From Bacteroidetes bacterium UBA2364 (GTDB taxonomy: Bacteria > Bacteroidota > Rhodothermia > Rhodothermales > UBA2364), in NCBI GenBank assembly GCA_002344075.1, contig DDTM01000025.1, positions 6,739-70,738 of the forward strand: a stretch of DNA of 64,000 bases. The letters run 5' to 3'. Shown here piece by piece: positions 54,574-64,000 of the stretch. The position numbers were made by a program, and so were the translations under genes. The notes under the pieces are model-generated. The model was not told the DNA's origin, ran no database searches, and was given only the letters and a program-made list of their open reading frames with translations. Within the stretch, counting starts at the first letter, position 1. Each line of letters opens with the position of its first letter.

Positions 54574-54610
54574 TATTCGGCCATTTGAAACCGCTTTCAA
54601 AAAACTAAGG

Positions 54611-55714
54611 ATGAACGAAACGGCAAAATTGGCACTCTCGGATGGAACCGTGGTAACAGGAGTTGCACGCGGTTTTCGGGGTGAGACCACAGGTGAACTC
54701 TGCTTTAATACGAGCATGACGGGCTATCAGGAAATTGCAACGGATCCAAGTTATGTAGGGCAAATCATGATGATGACCTATCCACATATTGGAAACTATG
54801 GCGCCGCAGAAGCAGACCTCGAAGCCCGCAAAGTTATGATTTCTGGATTGGTAGTGCGCTCGTTCACGGACGATTATTCCAATCCCCGCGCCGAAGAATC
54901 GCTGGATAGTTTTCTGAAACGGCATAAGGTAGTGGCCATTTCGGGTATTGATACCCGGCGGTTGGTGCGCCATATCCGTGAAAAAGGGGTCATGAATGCC
55001 GTGATTTCATCACTGGACTTAGACGAGGAGCGGTTGGTGGAAAAAGCGAAACGGGTTCCTTCCATGGATGGGTTGGAATTGGCAAGCCGCGTTTCGACGA
55101 AGTCCGCGTATGATTTTTGTAGCGGACAAGGGCCCCAGATTGCCGTATATGATTTTGGTTGCAAACTGAATATTCTGCGATCCTTTCAACAGCGAAACTG
55201 TAGTGTTCGGGTGTTTCCGCACGATGCACCCCTGGCCGAAATACTGAAGTGGCAACCTGATGGGTTGTTTTTCTCGAATGGGCCTGGTGATCCACGTGCG
55301 ATGCCAGATCAAATTAAGGTGGCGCAAGATGCGATCCAGACGGGTCTGCCGATGTTTGGAATTTGTTTGGGACATCAACTGATGGCGCTGGCGAATGGGC
55401 TAAACGTGTATAAAATGTATGTGGGACATCGGGGAGCAAACCATCCCGTTAAGAATTTAATTACGGGGCACGTGGAGATTTCTACACAAAACCACGGGTT
55501 TGCTGTTGCGAAGGACATGGTGGACGAGACGGTGGCGGATATAACCCATATCAATCTTAATGACCAGACCGTAGAGGGTTTGCGCTTCCGACAGTTCAAA
55601 GGATTCTCCGTACAATATCATCCAGAAGCTTCGCCTGGCCCCCACGATAGCCAGTACTTGTTCGACCAATTCCTCGCCGATATTGTCGCAACCCAAACCG
55701 TTGTCCAGATGTGA
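54611..55714 (+). CDS. carA: Carbamoyl-phosphate synthase small subunit
   Basis: A 367-residue glutaminase subunit that feeds ammonia to CarB, making carbamoyl phosphate for pyrimidines and arginine. N-terminal LALSDGTVVTG domain, then class I amidotransferase with Cys252 (GICLGHQL) and His337/Glu339 (QYHPEASPGP) as catalytic triad. Length is normal. Confidence 0.97.
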   Translation: MNETAKLALSDGTVVTGVARGFRGETTGELCFNTSMTGYQEIATDPSYVGQIMMMTYPHIGNYGAAEADLEARKVMISGLVVRSFTDDYSNPRAEESLDSFLKRHKVVAISGIDTRRLVRHIREKGVMNAVISSLDLDEERLVEKAKRVPSMDGLELASRVSTKSAYDFCSGQGPQIAVYDFGCKLNILRSFQQRNCSVRVFPHDAPLAEILKWQPDGLFFSNGPGDPRAMPDQIKVAQDAIQTGLPMFGICLGHQLMALANGLNVYKMYVGHRGANHPVKNLITGHVEISTQNHGFAVAKDMVDETVADITHINLNDQTVEGLRFRQFKGFSVQYHPEASPGPHDSQYLFDQFLADIVATQTVVQM

Positions 55715-55955
55715 TTATGCTGCGTCCAGCATATAACGTGGGTGGGGCGTTTGCGGATGATCTAGGTGGTGGTTACGCAAATGAAACACCGTATCCGGTA
55801 GGAGTATCTCGAATGGCTGTAATACAAGACGACAATTGCGTTTGTATGCGGCACTGATGGTGAAGAACTTGGCGAAGCGGTCGTTGTAGGTTTTCCTACC
55901 TGTATGCACACTAATGATAGTAGTCAAGGCGAATTTAAACAAGAACTTATATAAA

Positions 55956-58784
55956 ATGCCAAAACGCACAGATATCAAAAAAATCTTGTTAATCGGTTCC
56001 GGGCCTATCATAATTGGACAGGCATGTGAGTTTGATTATTCGGGAACACAGGCAGCCCGCTCTCTTAAAAAAGAAGGCTACGAAGTGATATTGGTCAACT
56101 CAAATCCGGCAACCATTATGACCGATCCAATGACGGCTGATCGGATTTATTTGCAGGAATTGACGCCTAAATCCATTAAAAAAATCTGTGAGACCGAGCG
56201 CCCAGATGCAGTATTGCCTACCATGGGGGGGCAGACAGCCCTTAATTTGGCCAGAACACTTCATCACGAAGGATTCTGGAAGAAGATGAATATTGATATT
56301 ATTGGGGTGGATATAGACGCCATAGACATCACCGAAGATCGTCAGCAGTTCCGAGACCTGATGGAAAAGATTGGCGTAGATCAGGCACGAAGCCGTGTGG
56401 CCAATTCCCTTCTTGAGGCGAAAGAAATTACCCAGGAATTGGGTGGACTGCCCGTGGTGATTCGTCCAAGTTTTACACTGGGGGGAACGGGCGGAGGTAT
56501 CGTATGGACACAGGACGAGTTCGACCGGAAGGTAATTAGGGGACTTGAAATGTCTCCTGTCCATGAGGTGCTGGTTGAAGAAAGCATGTTTGGCTGGAAA
56601 GAGTATGAGTTGGAACTTTTGCGGGACGCCAATGACAACGTCATCATTATCTGTGGAATTGAGAATTTGGATCCAATGGGCGTGCATACAGGCGACTCGT
56701 TGACGGTTGCACCTACACAAACACTTTCAGATAAAGATTTTCAGCGGATGCGGGATGCGGCCATTCGGATGATGCGTTCTATTGGGACATTTGCAGGTGG
56801 TTGTAACGTACAATTCGCTTTTAATCCAAAAACGGGCCGTATGATTGCCATCGAGATCAATCCTCGTGTTTCGCGTTCGTCGGCGTTGGCTTCCAAAGCG
56901 ACGGGCTATCCGATTGCCAAAGTGGCTTCTAAATTGGCTATTGGTTATACCTTAGATGAACTTCCTAACGATGTAACGGGCACGACTTCGGCCTGCTTTG
57001 AGCCGAGTATTGATTATGTGGTGACAAAGGTTCCGCGTTTTAATTTCGATAAGTTTGAAGGCGCGGATGAAGTGCTAACCACCCAGATGAAGGCAGTGGG
57101 AGAAGTGATGGCCATTGGACGTACATTCACCGAATCCCTCCAAAAAGCCTGGCAGAGCATGGAGATCGGACGTGCTGGGTTGGGGGCAGATCGAGAAGAG
57201 CCCAGCCGGAATATCATCCGGATGCGCTTGCAAAAGCCTTATTGGGACAGTACCCTCCAAATTCGTTCCGCATTGAAAATGGGGGCTTCGGTAGAGGAAA
57301 TTGCAGACATTACCAAAGTGGACAAATGGTTTTTGTACCAGATCCAATATTTGGTGCAGTTGGAAAAAGAAATAGGTCAACATCACCTGCAAACTTTGCC
57401 ACCGTCGCTCTTGCGCCGTGCCAAGCAGCATGGCTTTTCGGATGTACAACTGGCGTATTTGTTGCAGGGAGCGGTGGCCGAGGAAGACGTGCGCCGTCAT
57501 CGGAAAGCGCAAAATATTAGCCCTGTATTCCAATTGGTGGATACCTGTGCAGGCGAATTTCCAGCTCAAACACCTTACTTTTATTCGACATATGCAGATG
57601 AAAACGAGTCCGAAGTTTCGGAACGAGAAAAGGTGGTGATTATTGGCTCTGGCCCAAACCGGATTGGACAAGGTATTGAGTTCGATTACTCTTGCGTCCA
57701 TGCTGTTTTGGCCGCAAAGGAAAGTGGATACGAGGCCATTATGATCAATTGTAACCCCGAAACGGTTTCTACGGACTTCGATATTGCGGATAAGTTATAT
57801 TTTGAACCCGTTTTCTTTGAACGGGTTATGGACGTGATTGAGCACGAAAAGCCCATCGGTGTGATTGTGCAAATGGGGGGGCAAACGGCCTTACGCATTT
57901 CTCGTCAACTCCACGAGGTTGGGGTACAAATATTGGGTACATCGTACCAAAATATGGACCTGGCAGAAGACCGTGGCCAATTTTCCAGATTACTAAAGCA
58001 ACTCGAAATCCCTTATCCTCCGTTTGGCGTTGCCCTTTCTCCAGGCGAAGCAGCAGCGGTCTCGGAAACCATTGGGTATCCTATTCTAGTGCGCCCCAGT
58101 TATGTTCTGGGCGGACAAGGGATGCGGATTGCCATTAATAAGGAAGAAGTACGCGAATATGCTCAACGGATCTTTGATATTTTTCCGGACAATCAATTGC
58201 TCTTGGATCTCTTTCTCGAAGGCGGAGTCGAGATTGATGTAGATGCTTTGTCGGATGGTAAAGACGTGCATATCTGTGGAATAATGCAGCAAATTGAACC
58301 TGCTGGAGTTCATTCTGGAGATTCTACTGCGGTACTACCACCTTTTTCCTTAAAGCCACATGTGATCGAAACTATTACATCTTATACCCGATCTATTGCG
58401 CGTGCAATGAACGTAATAGGTTTAGTAAACATCCAGATGGTGGTTAAAAAAGACGATGTGTATGTCATCGAGGCGAATCCGCGTGCCAGTCGTACAGTGC
58501 CATTTGTCGCAAAAGCAACAGGAGTACCGATTTCGAACTATGCAACACGGCTGATGTTGGGTGAGAAATTAACCACTTTTCAGGATGCGGGTCTTTTGGT
58601 TTCCAAATTAGAAGGATTTGCTATTAAAGAACCTGTTTTTTCATGGGATAAATTTCCTGAAGTTTCTAAAGAACTCGGCCCTGAAATGAAATCTACGGGC
58701 GAAGCAATTGTCTTCATTGACGAACTTTCGGACGATCACTTCCAGAAACCTTATGAAATGCGAAATTTATACCTTAAGCGTTGA
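55956..58784 (+). CDS. carB: Carbamoyl-phosphate synthase large subunit, lacking the MGS-like domain
   Basis: 942 residues from MPKRTDIKKILLIGSGP; the upstream 14 codons are not conserved in character. Two ATP-grasp halves are present: SGPIIIGQACEFDYSG with IRPSFTLGGTGGG, and GSGPNRIGQGIEFDYS with VRPSYVLGGQGMR. They phosphorylate bicarbonate and carbamate. The protein ends at DDHFQKPYEMRNLYLKR without the C-terminal MGS-like allosteric domain of about 130 residues found in enterobacterial CarB (about 1070 residues). A short form is the norm in Bacteroidota, so this is not truncation. A weak hairpin follows at about 58789-58811. Confidence 0.95.
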   Translation: MPKRTDIKKILLIGSGPIIIGQACEFDYSGTQAARSLKKEGYEVILVNSNPATIMTDPMTADRIYLQELTPKSIKKICETERPDAVLPTMGGQTALNLARTLHHEGFWKKMNIDIIGVDIDAIDITEDRQQFRDLMEKIGVDQARSRVANSLLEAKEITQELGGLPVVIRPSFTLGGTGGGIVWTQDEFDRKVIRGLEMSPVHEVLVEESMFGWKEYELELLRDANDNVIIICGIENLDPMGVHTGDSLTVAPTQTLSDKDFQRMRDAAIRMMRSIGTFAGGCNVQFAFNPKTGRMIAIEINPRVSRSSALASKATGYPIAKVASKLAIGYTLDELPNDVTGTTSACFEPSIDYVVTKVPRFNFDKFEGADEVLTTQMKAVGEVMAIGRTFTESLQKAWQSMEIGRAGLGADREEPSRNIIRMRLQKPYWDSTLQIRSALKMGASVEEIADITKVDKWFLYQIQYLVQLEKEIGQHHLQTLPPSLLRRAKQHGFSDVQLAYLLQGAVAEEDVRRHRKAQNISPVFQLVDTCAGEFPAQTPYFYSTYADENESEVSEREKVVIIGSGPNRIGQGIEFDYSCVHAVLAAKESGYEAIMINCNPETVSTDFDIADKLYFEPVFFERVMDVIEHEKPIGVIVQMGGQTALRISRQLHEVGVQILGTSYQNMDLAEDRGQFSRLLKQLEIPYPPFGVALSPGEAAAVSETIGYPILVRPSYVLGGQGMRIAINKEEVREYAQRIFDIFPDNQLLLDLFLEGGVEIDVDALSDGKDVHICGIMQQIEPAGVHSGDSTAVLPPFSLKPHVIETITSYTRSIARAMNVIGLVNIQMVVKKDDVYVIEANPRASRTVPFVAKATGVPISNYATRLMLGEKLTTFQDAGLLVSKLEGFAIKEPVFSWDKFPEVSKELGPEMKSTGEAIVFIDELSDDHFQKPYEMRNLYLKR

Positions 58785-58867
58785 ATCTATATAGTTATGC
58801 GATGACTATATCGGTATTTACGAAACATTAGCTTGTTTTGATGTATTGGAGGTAAAGCACTGCACAA

Positions 58868-59600
58868 TTACAGCGCCACATCCTCCAACCGTTGTGCGGC
58901 CATGGCCTTTCCGTACAGATCCAAGATTTTATCCGATGGGGCGGTACGGATGGTTTCCATCACATGCCGCCCGATTTTTTGGCGCTCTTCCTCTAACGCT
59001 TTGGCACGTCCTTCTTGTCTTCCTACTTGACGCCCTTTCTTGATTCCGATCTCTTCACCTTCTTGTCTTCCTTCCTGGATGGCTTCCTGATAGATTTTGG
59101 TTTGTTTAACGTTGAAATCCAAGTTTAACATGGCCTGTACCTCTTCTCTGGTTCGTTCGGAAAATTTACCTAAGACGATGGATTCGATGATTGCACCCAA
59201 TTTTTTGTTCCTGTTCGGTGTTGGACAAAAGCTGCGATTGCTGTAAGCGGAATAAGCCCTTCTTCCGGTGTGACGATCAGGCGCAAGGTACCTATGGCAA
59301 TGCTATTGGAGTCTTGTGGTGTGTGCAAGAAGGTCGTTCAGGTAGCGGATTTCTAAGATACCTTGGGCCATCAGTATCCGAGCTTCTTCGTAATTTTGTT
59401 GGTGAATGAACAGAGATACTTCGGCAAATACACGCCGGAAGAAATCTCGGTTGTATGGCTTCATGCCGGAAGGCTTTTTCTTTCACCTCCACGTAGGTAT
59501 AGGGCCTGTATTTTTCGGACAACTCTGGTTGACGCAACAATTCAAATAGGGCATTCGGTTGGTAGGTAAAAATCAGGTGTAAAAGTGTGTCGGTGTGCAT
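58868..59600 (-). pseudogene. Broken DUF2887/Rpn-type nuclease gene
   Basis: Pieces of one gene in three frames: start MHTDTLLHLIFTYQPNALFE and YVEVKEKAFRH, then, shifted, PYNRDFFRRVFAEVSLFI and RILMAQGILEIRYLNDLL up to a stop, then SIAIGTLRLIVTPEEGLI in another frame, then an intact tail KLGAIIESIVLGKFSERT with repeated EGRQEG charged helix. The order matches DUF2887/Rpn (PD-(D/E)XK-like recombination-promoting nuclease) proteins. At least three lesions make it non-functional. Confidence 0.8.
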
Positions 59601-59959
59601 CGTTTTGGGGGTACAAAGCCAACATACGCGATGCAAAAAACGAAGAAAATAGGTGTGGATAAGTTTTTCAAAGGAACAATAAACCAGAACGAATAGGGTC
59701 TCGAACGATGATAAAGAGGTTTCTTATGATCTTGAGCATGTGTATGTAAGTAGGAAATGTAAATATCATGAAGGATAGGAACTGTCATATTGGGTATATG
59801 CTGGTGGAAGTGTTTCCATACTACCCCTCACCGATCCTTATTACAACGGTAATACAGAGGTAACAGAAAAAGAACATTCATAACAGGTTGATAACATGTT
59901 TGACCATCTTGAGGGGATATTTTTATCCGTCTTTATGTTTCTCACCTAAACAATTTGTT
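59601..59959. other. Intergenic region before the TonB-dependent receptor
   Basis: No gene is seen in these 359 bases. A perfect inverted repeat GGATA TTTT TATCC lies at 59915-59928, about 32 bases before the receptor start, and a TTTG at 59899-59902 could be a -33 element of a Bacteroidota promoter, though the spacing to a clear TAnnTTTG box is poor. Confidence 0.4.
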
Positions 59960-62836
59960 ATGCAATTTCGCAAACTGCTTTTTATTCTTACCGTTTTATG
60001 GGTCTCTTTGGGTCTTCAAACTTCCCTTGCCCAGCAAGGTACACTTTCAGGAACTGTAACTGACGCAACCCTCGGTGAAACCATGATTGGTGTCACCGTT
60101 CAGATTCCGGGCAAATCAATCGGCGTCGTAACCGATCTGGATGGCAGATATATTCTACGTTTGGCTCCTGGTGACTATGAAGTACAGTTGTCATATATCG
60201 GATATATTACGGTGTTGAAAAAAATCAGTATTGGGGCGAACCAACTGGTTAAGTTGGATATTGCTATGAAGGAAGAGGTCACTGCTTCTGGTACCGAAGT
60301 GGTCATCGAGGCCGCCGCTATTAGTAATTCTGAAGGGGCGATGTTGCGTCTTCGCCAAAAAGCTACGGCGGTGAGTGATGCGATCTCGGCGGAGGCGATC
60401 TCTAAATCTGGGTCTTCATCTGCTGCCGATGCGATGACCAAGGTAACTGGTGCTTCTGTGGTGGGTGGAAAGTATGTTTTTGTGCGTGGATTAGGTGAAC
60501 GATACGCTAGTACCCATCTTAATGGGGTGGAGTTGCCAAGTGCTGACCCCGATAAAAAAGCGTTCAACTTCGACTTGTTCCAGTCGGATATGTTAGACAA
60601 CATCACCACGCTAAAGACATTTACGCCAGATAAACCCGGTAACTTCTCGGGTGGCTTGGTGGATATCGGAACCCGTAAGTTTCCGGAAAAGCGCATGTTA
60701 TCTTTTGGTATTTCCAGTGGTATCAATACAGTTACTAATTTTAACGATAGCTTTTTGCGTTATGCGGGTGGTAAGACCGATTGGTTGGGGAAAGATGATG
60801 GCACGCGGGCTATTCCAGCCTTTCTCTCGGATCCCAACTTTGAGGTTCCAAGCGCCATCGAGGCACGCCGAGATGCGGGCAAAGCCCAGATTTTAGACGA
60901 AGCCTCCAAGTCGCTCACCAATATCATGTCCCCAAAGTCTGGCGCGGCTCCATTTAAAGGTGGTTTTAATATGGCATTGGGTAACCAAGTCAAAATTGCC
61001 AACCGTTCACTTGGTTATGTAGCAAGTCTTAGTTATGATTACAATGTTTCACACCGAAGCGGTAAGTCGGAACGGTATGTGAATCCAACTGTTGGTGCGA
61101 CCGAGCTATATTCCACCCTTGGTTTTTATACCGATGAGAAAAGTACAGAAGAAGCTTCGTTTGGTGGCTTATTAAACCTCTCTTACACCCTTAACCCTGC
61201 ACACCAGATTTCGGTGAATGGGCTTTATTCGCGTAGTGGTGAATCAGTCTCCCGTTATCAAGAAGGTTTTTGGTATCATTCCTTTGGAAATGATGATTCT
61301 AAAGTTATGTTAAACAATGTGTTGGGTTATACAGAGCGGGAACTTCGTTCACTTCAGGTAAAAGGGAAGCACGTCTTAAAGGGTGTTTCTAGTGGGTCAA
61401 CCTTAGAATGGTCATTTGCCAATGCACTCACAAAACAAGACGAACCAGACCTACGCTTTTTTGTCTCCCTGAAAAGCACTGATGAAGAGGGTCGAACAAC
61501 TTATTCCACGAATTTAGCGAATGTACTGTTTCCATCACACTATTGGCGAGCACTCTCCGAAGGTAGCAACACGGGTGCAATAGATTTTTCATTGCCCTTT
61601 AAGCAATGGGGCGGATTAAAAGCCAATCTAAAAATGGGTGGCTTGTTTACCGCATCAGATCGTGACTTTACGGAAAGAACGTTTTTGATCCGCCCGTCCA
61701 ATACGATTGTGTATGACAATAATCCGGAAGCCTATTTTGGTGCTACTAATGCAGGGATTATTTCGCAGCGCACACTGGCCAATGGGACAACCGAATACAA
61801 CTTTGGTAATGTAGTGGAGTTGCCTCGTAAAGAAGCCGTCCTTCGGAATAATTATCAGGGAGATCAAACCGTAGCTGCGGGCTATCTGATGACCGAATTG
61901 CCTTTATCCGAGAAACTTCGTTTCATTGGTGGTGTCCGTTATGAAACCACCGATATGACAGTGGAAAGTGCGGATCCGGCACTTGAAGATGCCCGACTTA
62001 CGAACAAAGACTGGCTGCCCTCGGCAAATTTGGTCTATCAAGTTGGGGATAAAACCAATATCCGGGCAGCGCTTACCCGCACCATTGCGCGTCCGGTCTT
62101 TCGTGAACTTTCTCGGTTTTCCAGTGCCGACTTCCTCCTTGGGGGCTTTCTCGCGGGGAATCCAGACCTGAAACGAACCCTCATTACGAATTACGACCTT
62201 CGTGTAGAAAATTTCTTACGCCCTAGCGAAATCTTGGCGGTGAGTGTTTTTTATAAAGATCTTCAAAATCCGATTGAACGCTCTATTTATGAGGCAGGCG
62301 CCACTGAATCTATGCAATTTGTAAACGTGGACAAAGCCACCATCCTCGGAGCAGAATTTGAAGCCCGTAAAAGACTGGATGTGCTGGGAGCCGCTTTTGA
62401 AAACCTTTCCGTTGGTGCAAATGTCTCAATCGTGAAGTCCACCATTACCCTTCCGGAAGCGGAGTATCTTGAAAGAAAGGCACTTGATCCAAATGCCAGT
62501 ACAATCAGACCTTTGCAAGGCCAATCACCGTTTATCGTCAATACCGATCTCGCTTATTCCACCGGAAAAACAACGGCGAGTCTGTATTTCAATGTGTTTG
62601 GGGACCGTCTCACCGCTGTTTCTTTTGGGAATACACCCGACGTTTATGAGCGCCCTTCGCCCAAACTGGACCTGATTGTTTCGCACTCGGTGCGCAGCCT
62701 CAAACTTAAACTCTCTGCTAAAAACTTATTAGACAGTCCATACAAAGAAACCTATCGCTTTCTGAGCAAGGACTATACGTATTACGAGTATAATACAGGG
62801 CGTTCTTTGTCATTGAGCGTTGGATATAGCTTCTAA
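59960..62836 (+). CDS. TonB-dependent receptor with CarboxypepD_reg-like N-domain
   Basis: About 958 residues from MQFRKLLFIL, with signal peptide to LAQ. A CarboxypepD_reg-like domain follows (about 27-110, GTLSGTVTDATLGETMIG), then the plug (KSGSSSAADAMTKVTGASVVGGKYVFVRGLGERY in two pieces, with the AGD-like DMLDNITTLKTFTPDKPGNFSGGLVDI), and the 22-strand barrel to the terminal SLSLSVGYSF. Outer-membrane uptake of a large ligand using TonB energy. The downstream beta-helix gene may be a partner. Confidence 0.93.
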   Translation: MQFRKLLFILTVLWVSLGLQTSLAQQGTLSGTVTDATLGETMIGVTVQIPGKSIGVVTDLDGRYILRLAPGDYEVQLSYIGYITVLKKISIGANQLVKLDIAMKEEVTASGTEVVIEAAAISNSEGAMLRLRQKATAVSDAISAEAISKSGSSSAADAMTKVTGASVVGGKYVFVRGLGERYASTHLNGVELPSADPDKKAFNFDLFQSDMLDNITTLKTFTPDKPGNFSGGLVDIGTRKFPEKRMLSFGISSGINTVTNFNDSFLRYAGGKTDWLGKDDGTRAIPAFLSDPNFEVPSAIEARRDAGKAQILDEASKSLTNIMSPKSGAAPFKGGFNMALGNQVKIANRSLGYVASLSYDYNVSHRSGKSERYVNPTVGATELYSTLGFYTDEKSTEEASFGGLLNLSYTLNPAHQISVNGLYSRSGESVSRYQEGFWYHSFGNDDSKVMLNNVLGYTERELRSLQVKGKHVLKGVSSGSTLEWSFANALTKQDEPDLRFFVSLKSTDEEGRTTYSTNLANVLFPSHYWRALSEGSNTGAIDFSLPFKQWGGLKANLKMGGLFTASDRDFTERTFLIRPSNTIVYDNNPEAYFGATNAGIISQRTLANGTTEYNFGNVVELPRKEAVLRNNYQGDQTVAAGYLMTELPLSEKLRFIGGVRYETTDMTVESADPALEDARLTNKDWLPSANLVYQVGDKTNIRAALTRTIARPVFRELSRFSSADFLLGGFLAGNPDLKRTLITNYDLRVENFLRPSEILAVSVFYKDLQNPIERSIYEAGATESMQFVNVDKATILGAEFEARKRLDVLGAAFENLSVGANVSIVKSTITLPEAEYLERKALDPNASTIRPLQGQSPFIVNTDLAYSTGKTTASLYFNVFGDRLTAVSFGNTPDVYERPSPKLDLIVSHSVRSLKLKLSAKNLLDSPYKETYRFLSKDYTYYEYNTGRSLSLSVGYSF

Positions 62837-62844
62837 GTAATTGC

Positions 62845-62876
62845 CCGGATGGATTTTGCCATCCGGTTCTTTTTCC
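62845..62876 (+). terminator. Intrinsic terminator after the TonB-dependent receptor
   Basis: CCGGATGG pairs with CCATCCGG around a short loop, followed by TTCTTTTT, 9 bases after the receptor stop. Confidence 0.85.
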
Positions 62877-62968
62877 TCTTAAAGGTTTGCTTTGATCGTG
62901 TCTTTCCAGACAACGATAGGAGCGCTTTTGTCTGATAATTCAATTATTCTCACTAAAATACATCGCAT

Positions 62969-64000
62969 ATGAAACGTCTGTTGCAATTTTTATTGTTAGG
63001 TTTTTTGCTTGCGCCGACGAGTAGTTGGGCGCAAACCAAAGTGGTGGTAAAAGATGATATTACCGCCAATACCACTTGGACCGCTGCGAATGAATATCAC
63101 TTAGATGGTTTGGTCTTTGTAAACAGTGGAGCAACACTCACCATTCAGCCAGGGACGGTGATCAAGGGCATTAAAAGCCCTACTACAGGGGAGTTTGCGA
63201 CGGCCCTGATTATCCGTCGTGGAGCTAAAATCATGGCCGAAGGAACTGAAACCAATCCTATTATTTTTACTTCCGAATTGGACAACGTTCGGGATGCTAC
63301 GGATCTCCGGCCAACCGATGGGGGCCTCTGGGGTGGTGTGGTGATCCTCGGAAAAGCCACAACCTCGAACCCAGTTAATGATAAACAGGTGGAAGGCATT
63401 CCGGCAGACCTTGATGCCAAGTACGGTGGTTCTGATGATGAGGACAATAGTGGCGTGCTCAAGTATGTGTCTATTCGCCATGGTGGTGCGGTTCTGAATA
63501 CCTCTGGGAACGAAATCAATGGCCTGACGCTTGGGGCGGTTGGACGTGGAACCAAAATTGAATTTGTAGAAGTGTATTCAAATACCGACGATTGTTTCGA
63601 GATGTTCGGTGGTACGGTAAACATGCGCTATATTTCAGGCTCTTTTTGTGAAGACGACACCTTCGATTGGGATGAGGGTTATCGGGGGCGTGGCCAATTT
63701 TGGTTCTCATTGAACCGTCCGGATATTTCGGGTCGGGGCGGAGAGCATGACGGTGGACCTTCGGGCAACTTTACGGGTCAGCCGTATTCTACGCCTGTGA
63801 TTTCGAACGCTACGTTTATTGGATCTGGTTTGGGAACTGTACCCGGAAATGATAAAAATGACTTTGCCCTCAAATTTCGCGACTTTTCCGGTGGCAAATA
63901 TTTGAATACCGTGTTTACCGACTTCCCTTCTAATGGGGTAAGCATTGAAGAAGTGACTTCCAAGGGTGGCGACTCTAAGAAGCAGCTTGAGGATGGCAAT
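62969..64000 (+). CDS. Secreted beta-helix-like protein, 5' part (runs off right edge)
   Basis: The frame from ATG at 62969 is open to the window end (344 codons). Signal peptide (KRLLQFLLLGFLLAPTSSWAQ). Mature sequence has the pattern of right-handed parallel beta-helix or lipoprotein-like surface proteins: GATLTIQPGTVIKG, GTETNPIIFTS, GLWGGVVILGKA, LKYVSIRHGG, TKIEFVEVYSNTDDCFEMFGG. In this group such proteins usually end in a T9SS sorting domain; the end is beyond the window. It follows the TonB-dependent receptor with a terminator between, so it has its own promoter. Confidence 0.85.
   Translation, partial: MKRLLQFLLLGFLLAPTSSWAQTKVVVKDDITANTTWTAANEYHLDGLVFVNSGATLTIQPGTVIKGIKSPTTGEFATALIIRRGAKIMAEGTETNPIIFTSELDNVRDATDLRPTDGGLWGGVVILGKATTSNPVNDKQVEGIPADLDAKYGGSDDEDNSGVLKYVSIRHGGAVLNTSGNEINGLTLGAVGRGTKIEFVEVYSNTDDCFEMFGGTVNMRYISGSFCEDDTFDWDEGYRGRGQFWFSLNRPDISGRGGEHDGGPSGNFTGQPYSTPVISNATFIGSGLGTVPGNDKNDFALKFRDFSGGKYLNTVFTDFPSNGVSIEEVTSKGGDSKKQLEDGN

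Noticed and set aside
55717..55857. 46-codon open frame between carA and carB
   Set aside because: No ribosome site or recognisable feature; an overlapping minus-strand open frame looks equally protein-like, so neither is supported.
1..64000. CRISPR array
   Set aside because: No regularly spaced direct repeats were seen in any intergenic region.

Overview
The window looks like a chromosomal segment of a T9SS-bearing bacterium of the broad Bacteroidota/Rhodothermota group. The support is: C-terminal T9SS-type sorting domains on large secreted proteins, a TonB with the NKAYGAYVLR-type N-terminus common in this group, a TonB-dependent receptor with a carboxypeptidase-like N-domain, and a CarB that lacks the C-terminal MGS-like domain. 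The exact class is inference; no rRNA is present. Base composition is moderate.

Layout. 1-24.5 kb is mostly housekeeping and accessory metabolism: the end of an exo/endonuclease-phosphatase gene, a two-component system, a secreted DPP-IV-like peptidase, a GH109-type glycosidase divergent from a sodium:solute symporter, a SnoaL-like protein divergent from an HxlR regulator with a paired-site operator candidate, prfB with its programmed +1 frameshift, a lipoprotein, nadB, a membrane protein, tRNA-Thr(CGT), a small P-loop kinase, a CPYC thioredoxin-fold protein, an outer-membrane barrel protein, pyrD, and a 1350-residue LRR/DUF11 surface protein. The 3.7-4.3 kb gap holds a decayed tyrosine recombinase interrupted by two hairpin palindromes, plus a repeat that recurs near 20.1 kb.

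24.6-54.4 kb is a type VI secretion locus, entirely on the minus strand. Read in transcription order it is tonB-like, tagF, tssA, tssB, tssC, hcp, tssE, tssF, tssG, tssH/clpV, vgrG, a PAAR protein, a peptidoglycan-binding protein, a metzincin-type protease, a HEAT protein, a DUF1795 (Eag-like) chaperone, an unknown, a double-DUF1795 protein, an LCAT-like lipase, a second vgrG, DUF3540, a small unknown, two DUF2169 proteins, and two paralogous hydrophobic PAAR-like proteins. The sheath, tube, most of the baseplate, the ATPase and two spike/cargo modules are present. TssJ, TssK, TssL and TssM are absent although the locus is bounded by unrelated genes on both sides. This incomplete, effector-rich T6SS in a T9SS organism is the most unusual thing in the window.

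54.5-64 kb holds carA and carB (carA preceded by a strong intrinsic terminator in its own leader), a multiply broken DUF2887/Rpn-type gene, a TonB-dependent receptor, and the start of a secreted beta-helix-like protein running off the right edge. carAB with pyrD covers pyrimidine synthesis; nadB and the kinase touch NAD or nucleoside metabolism.
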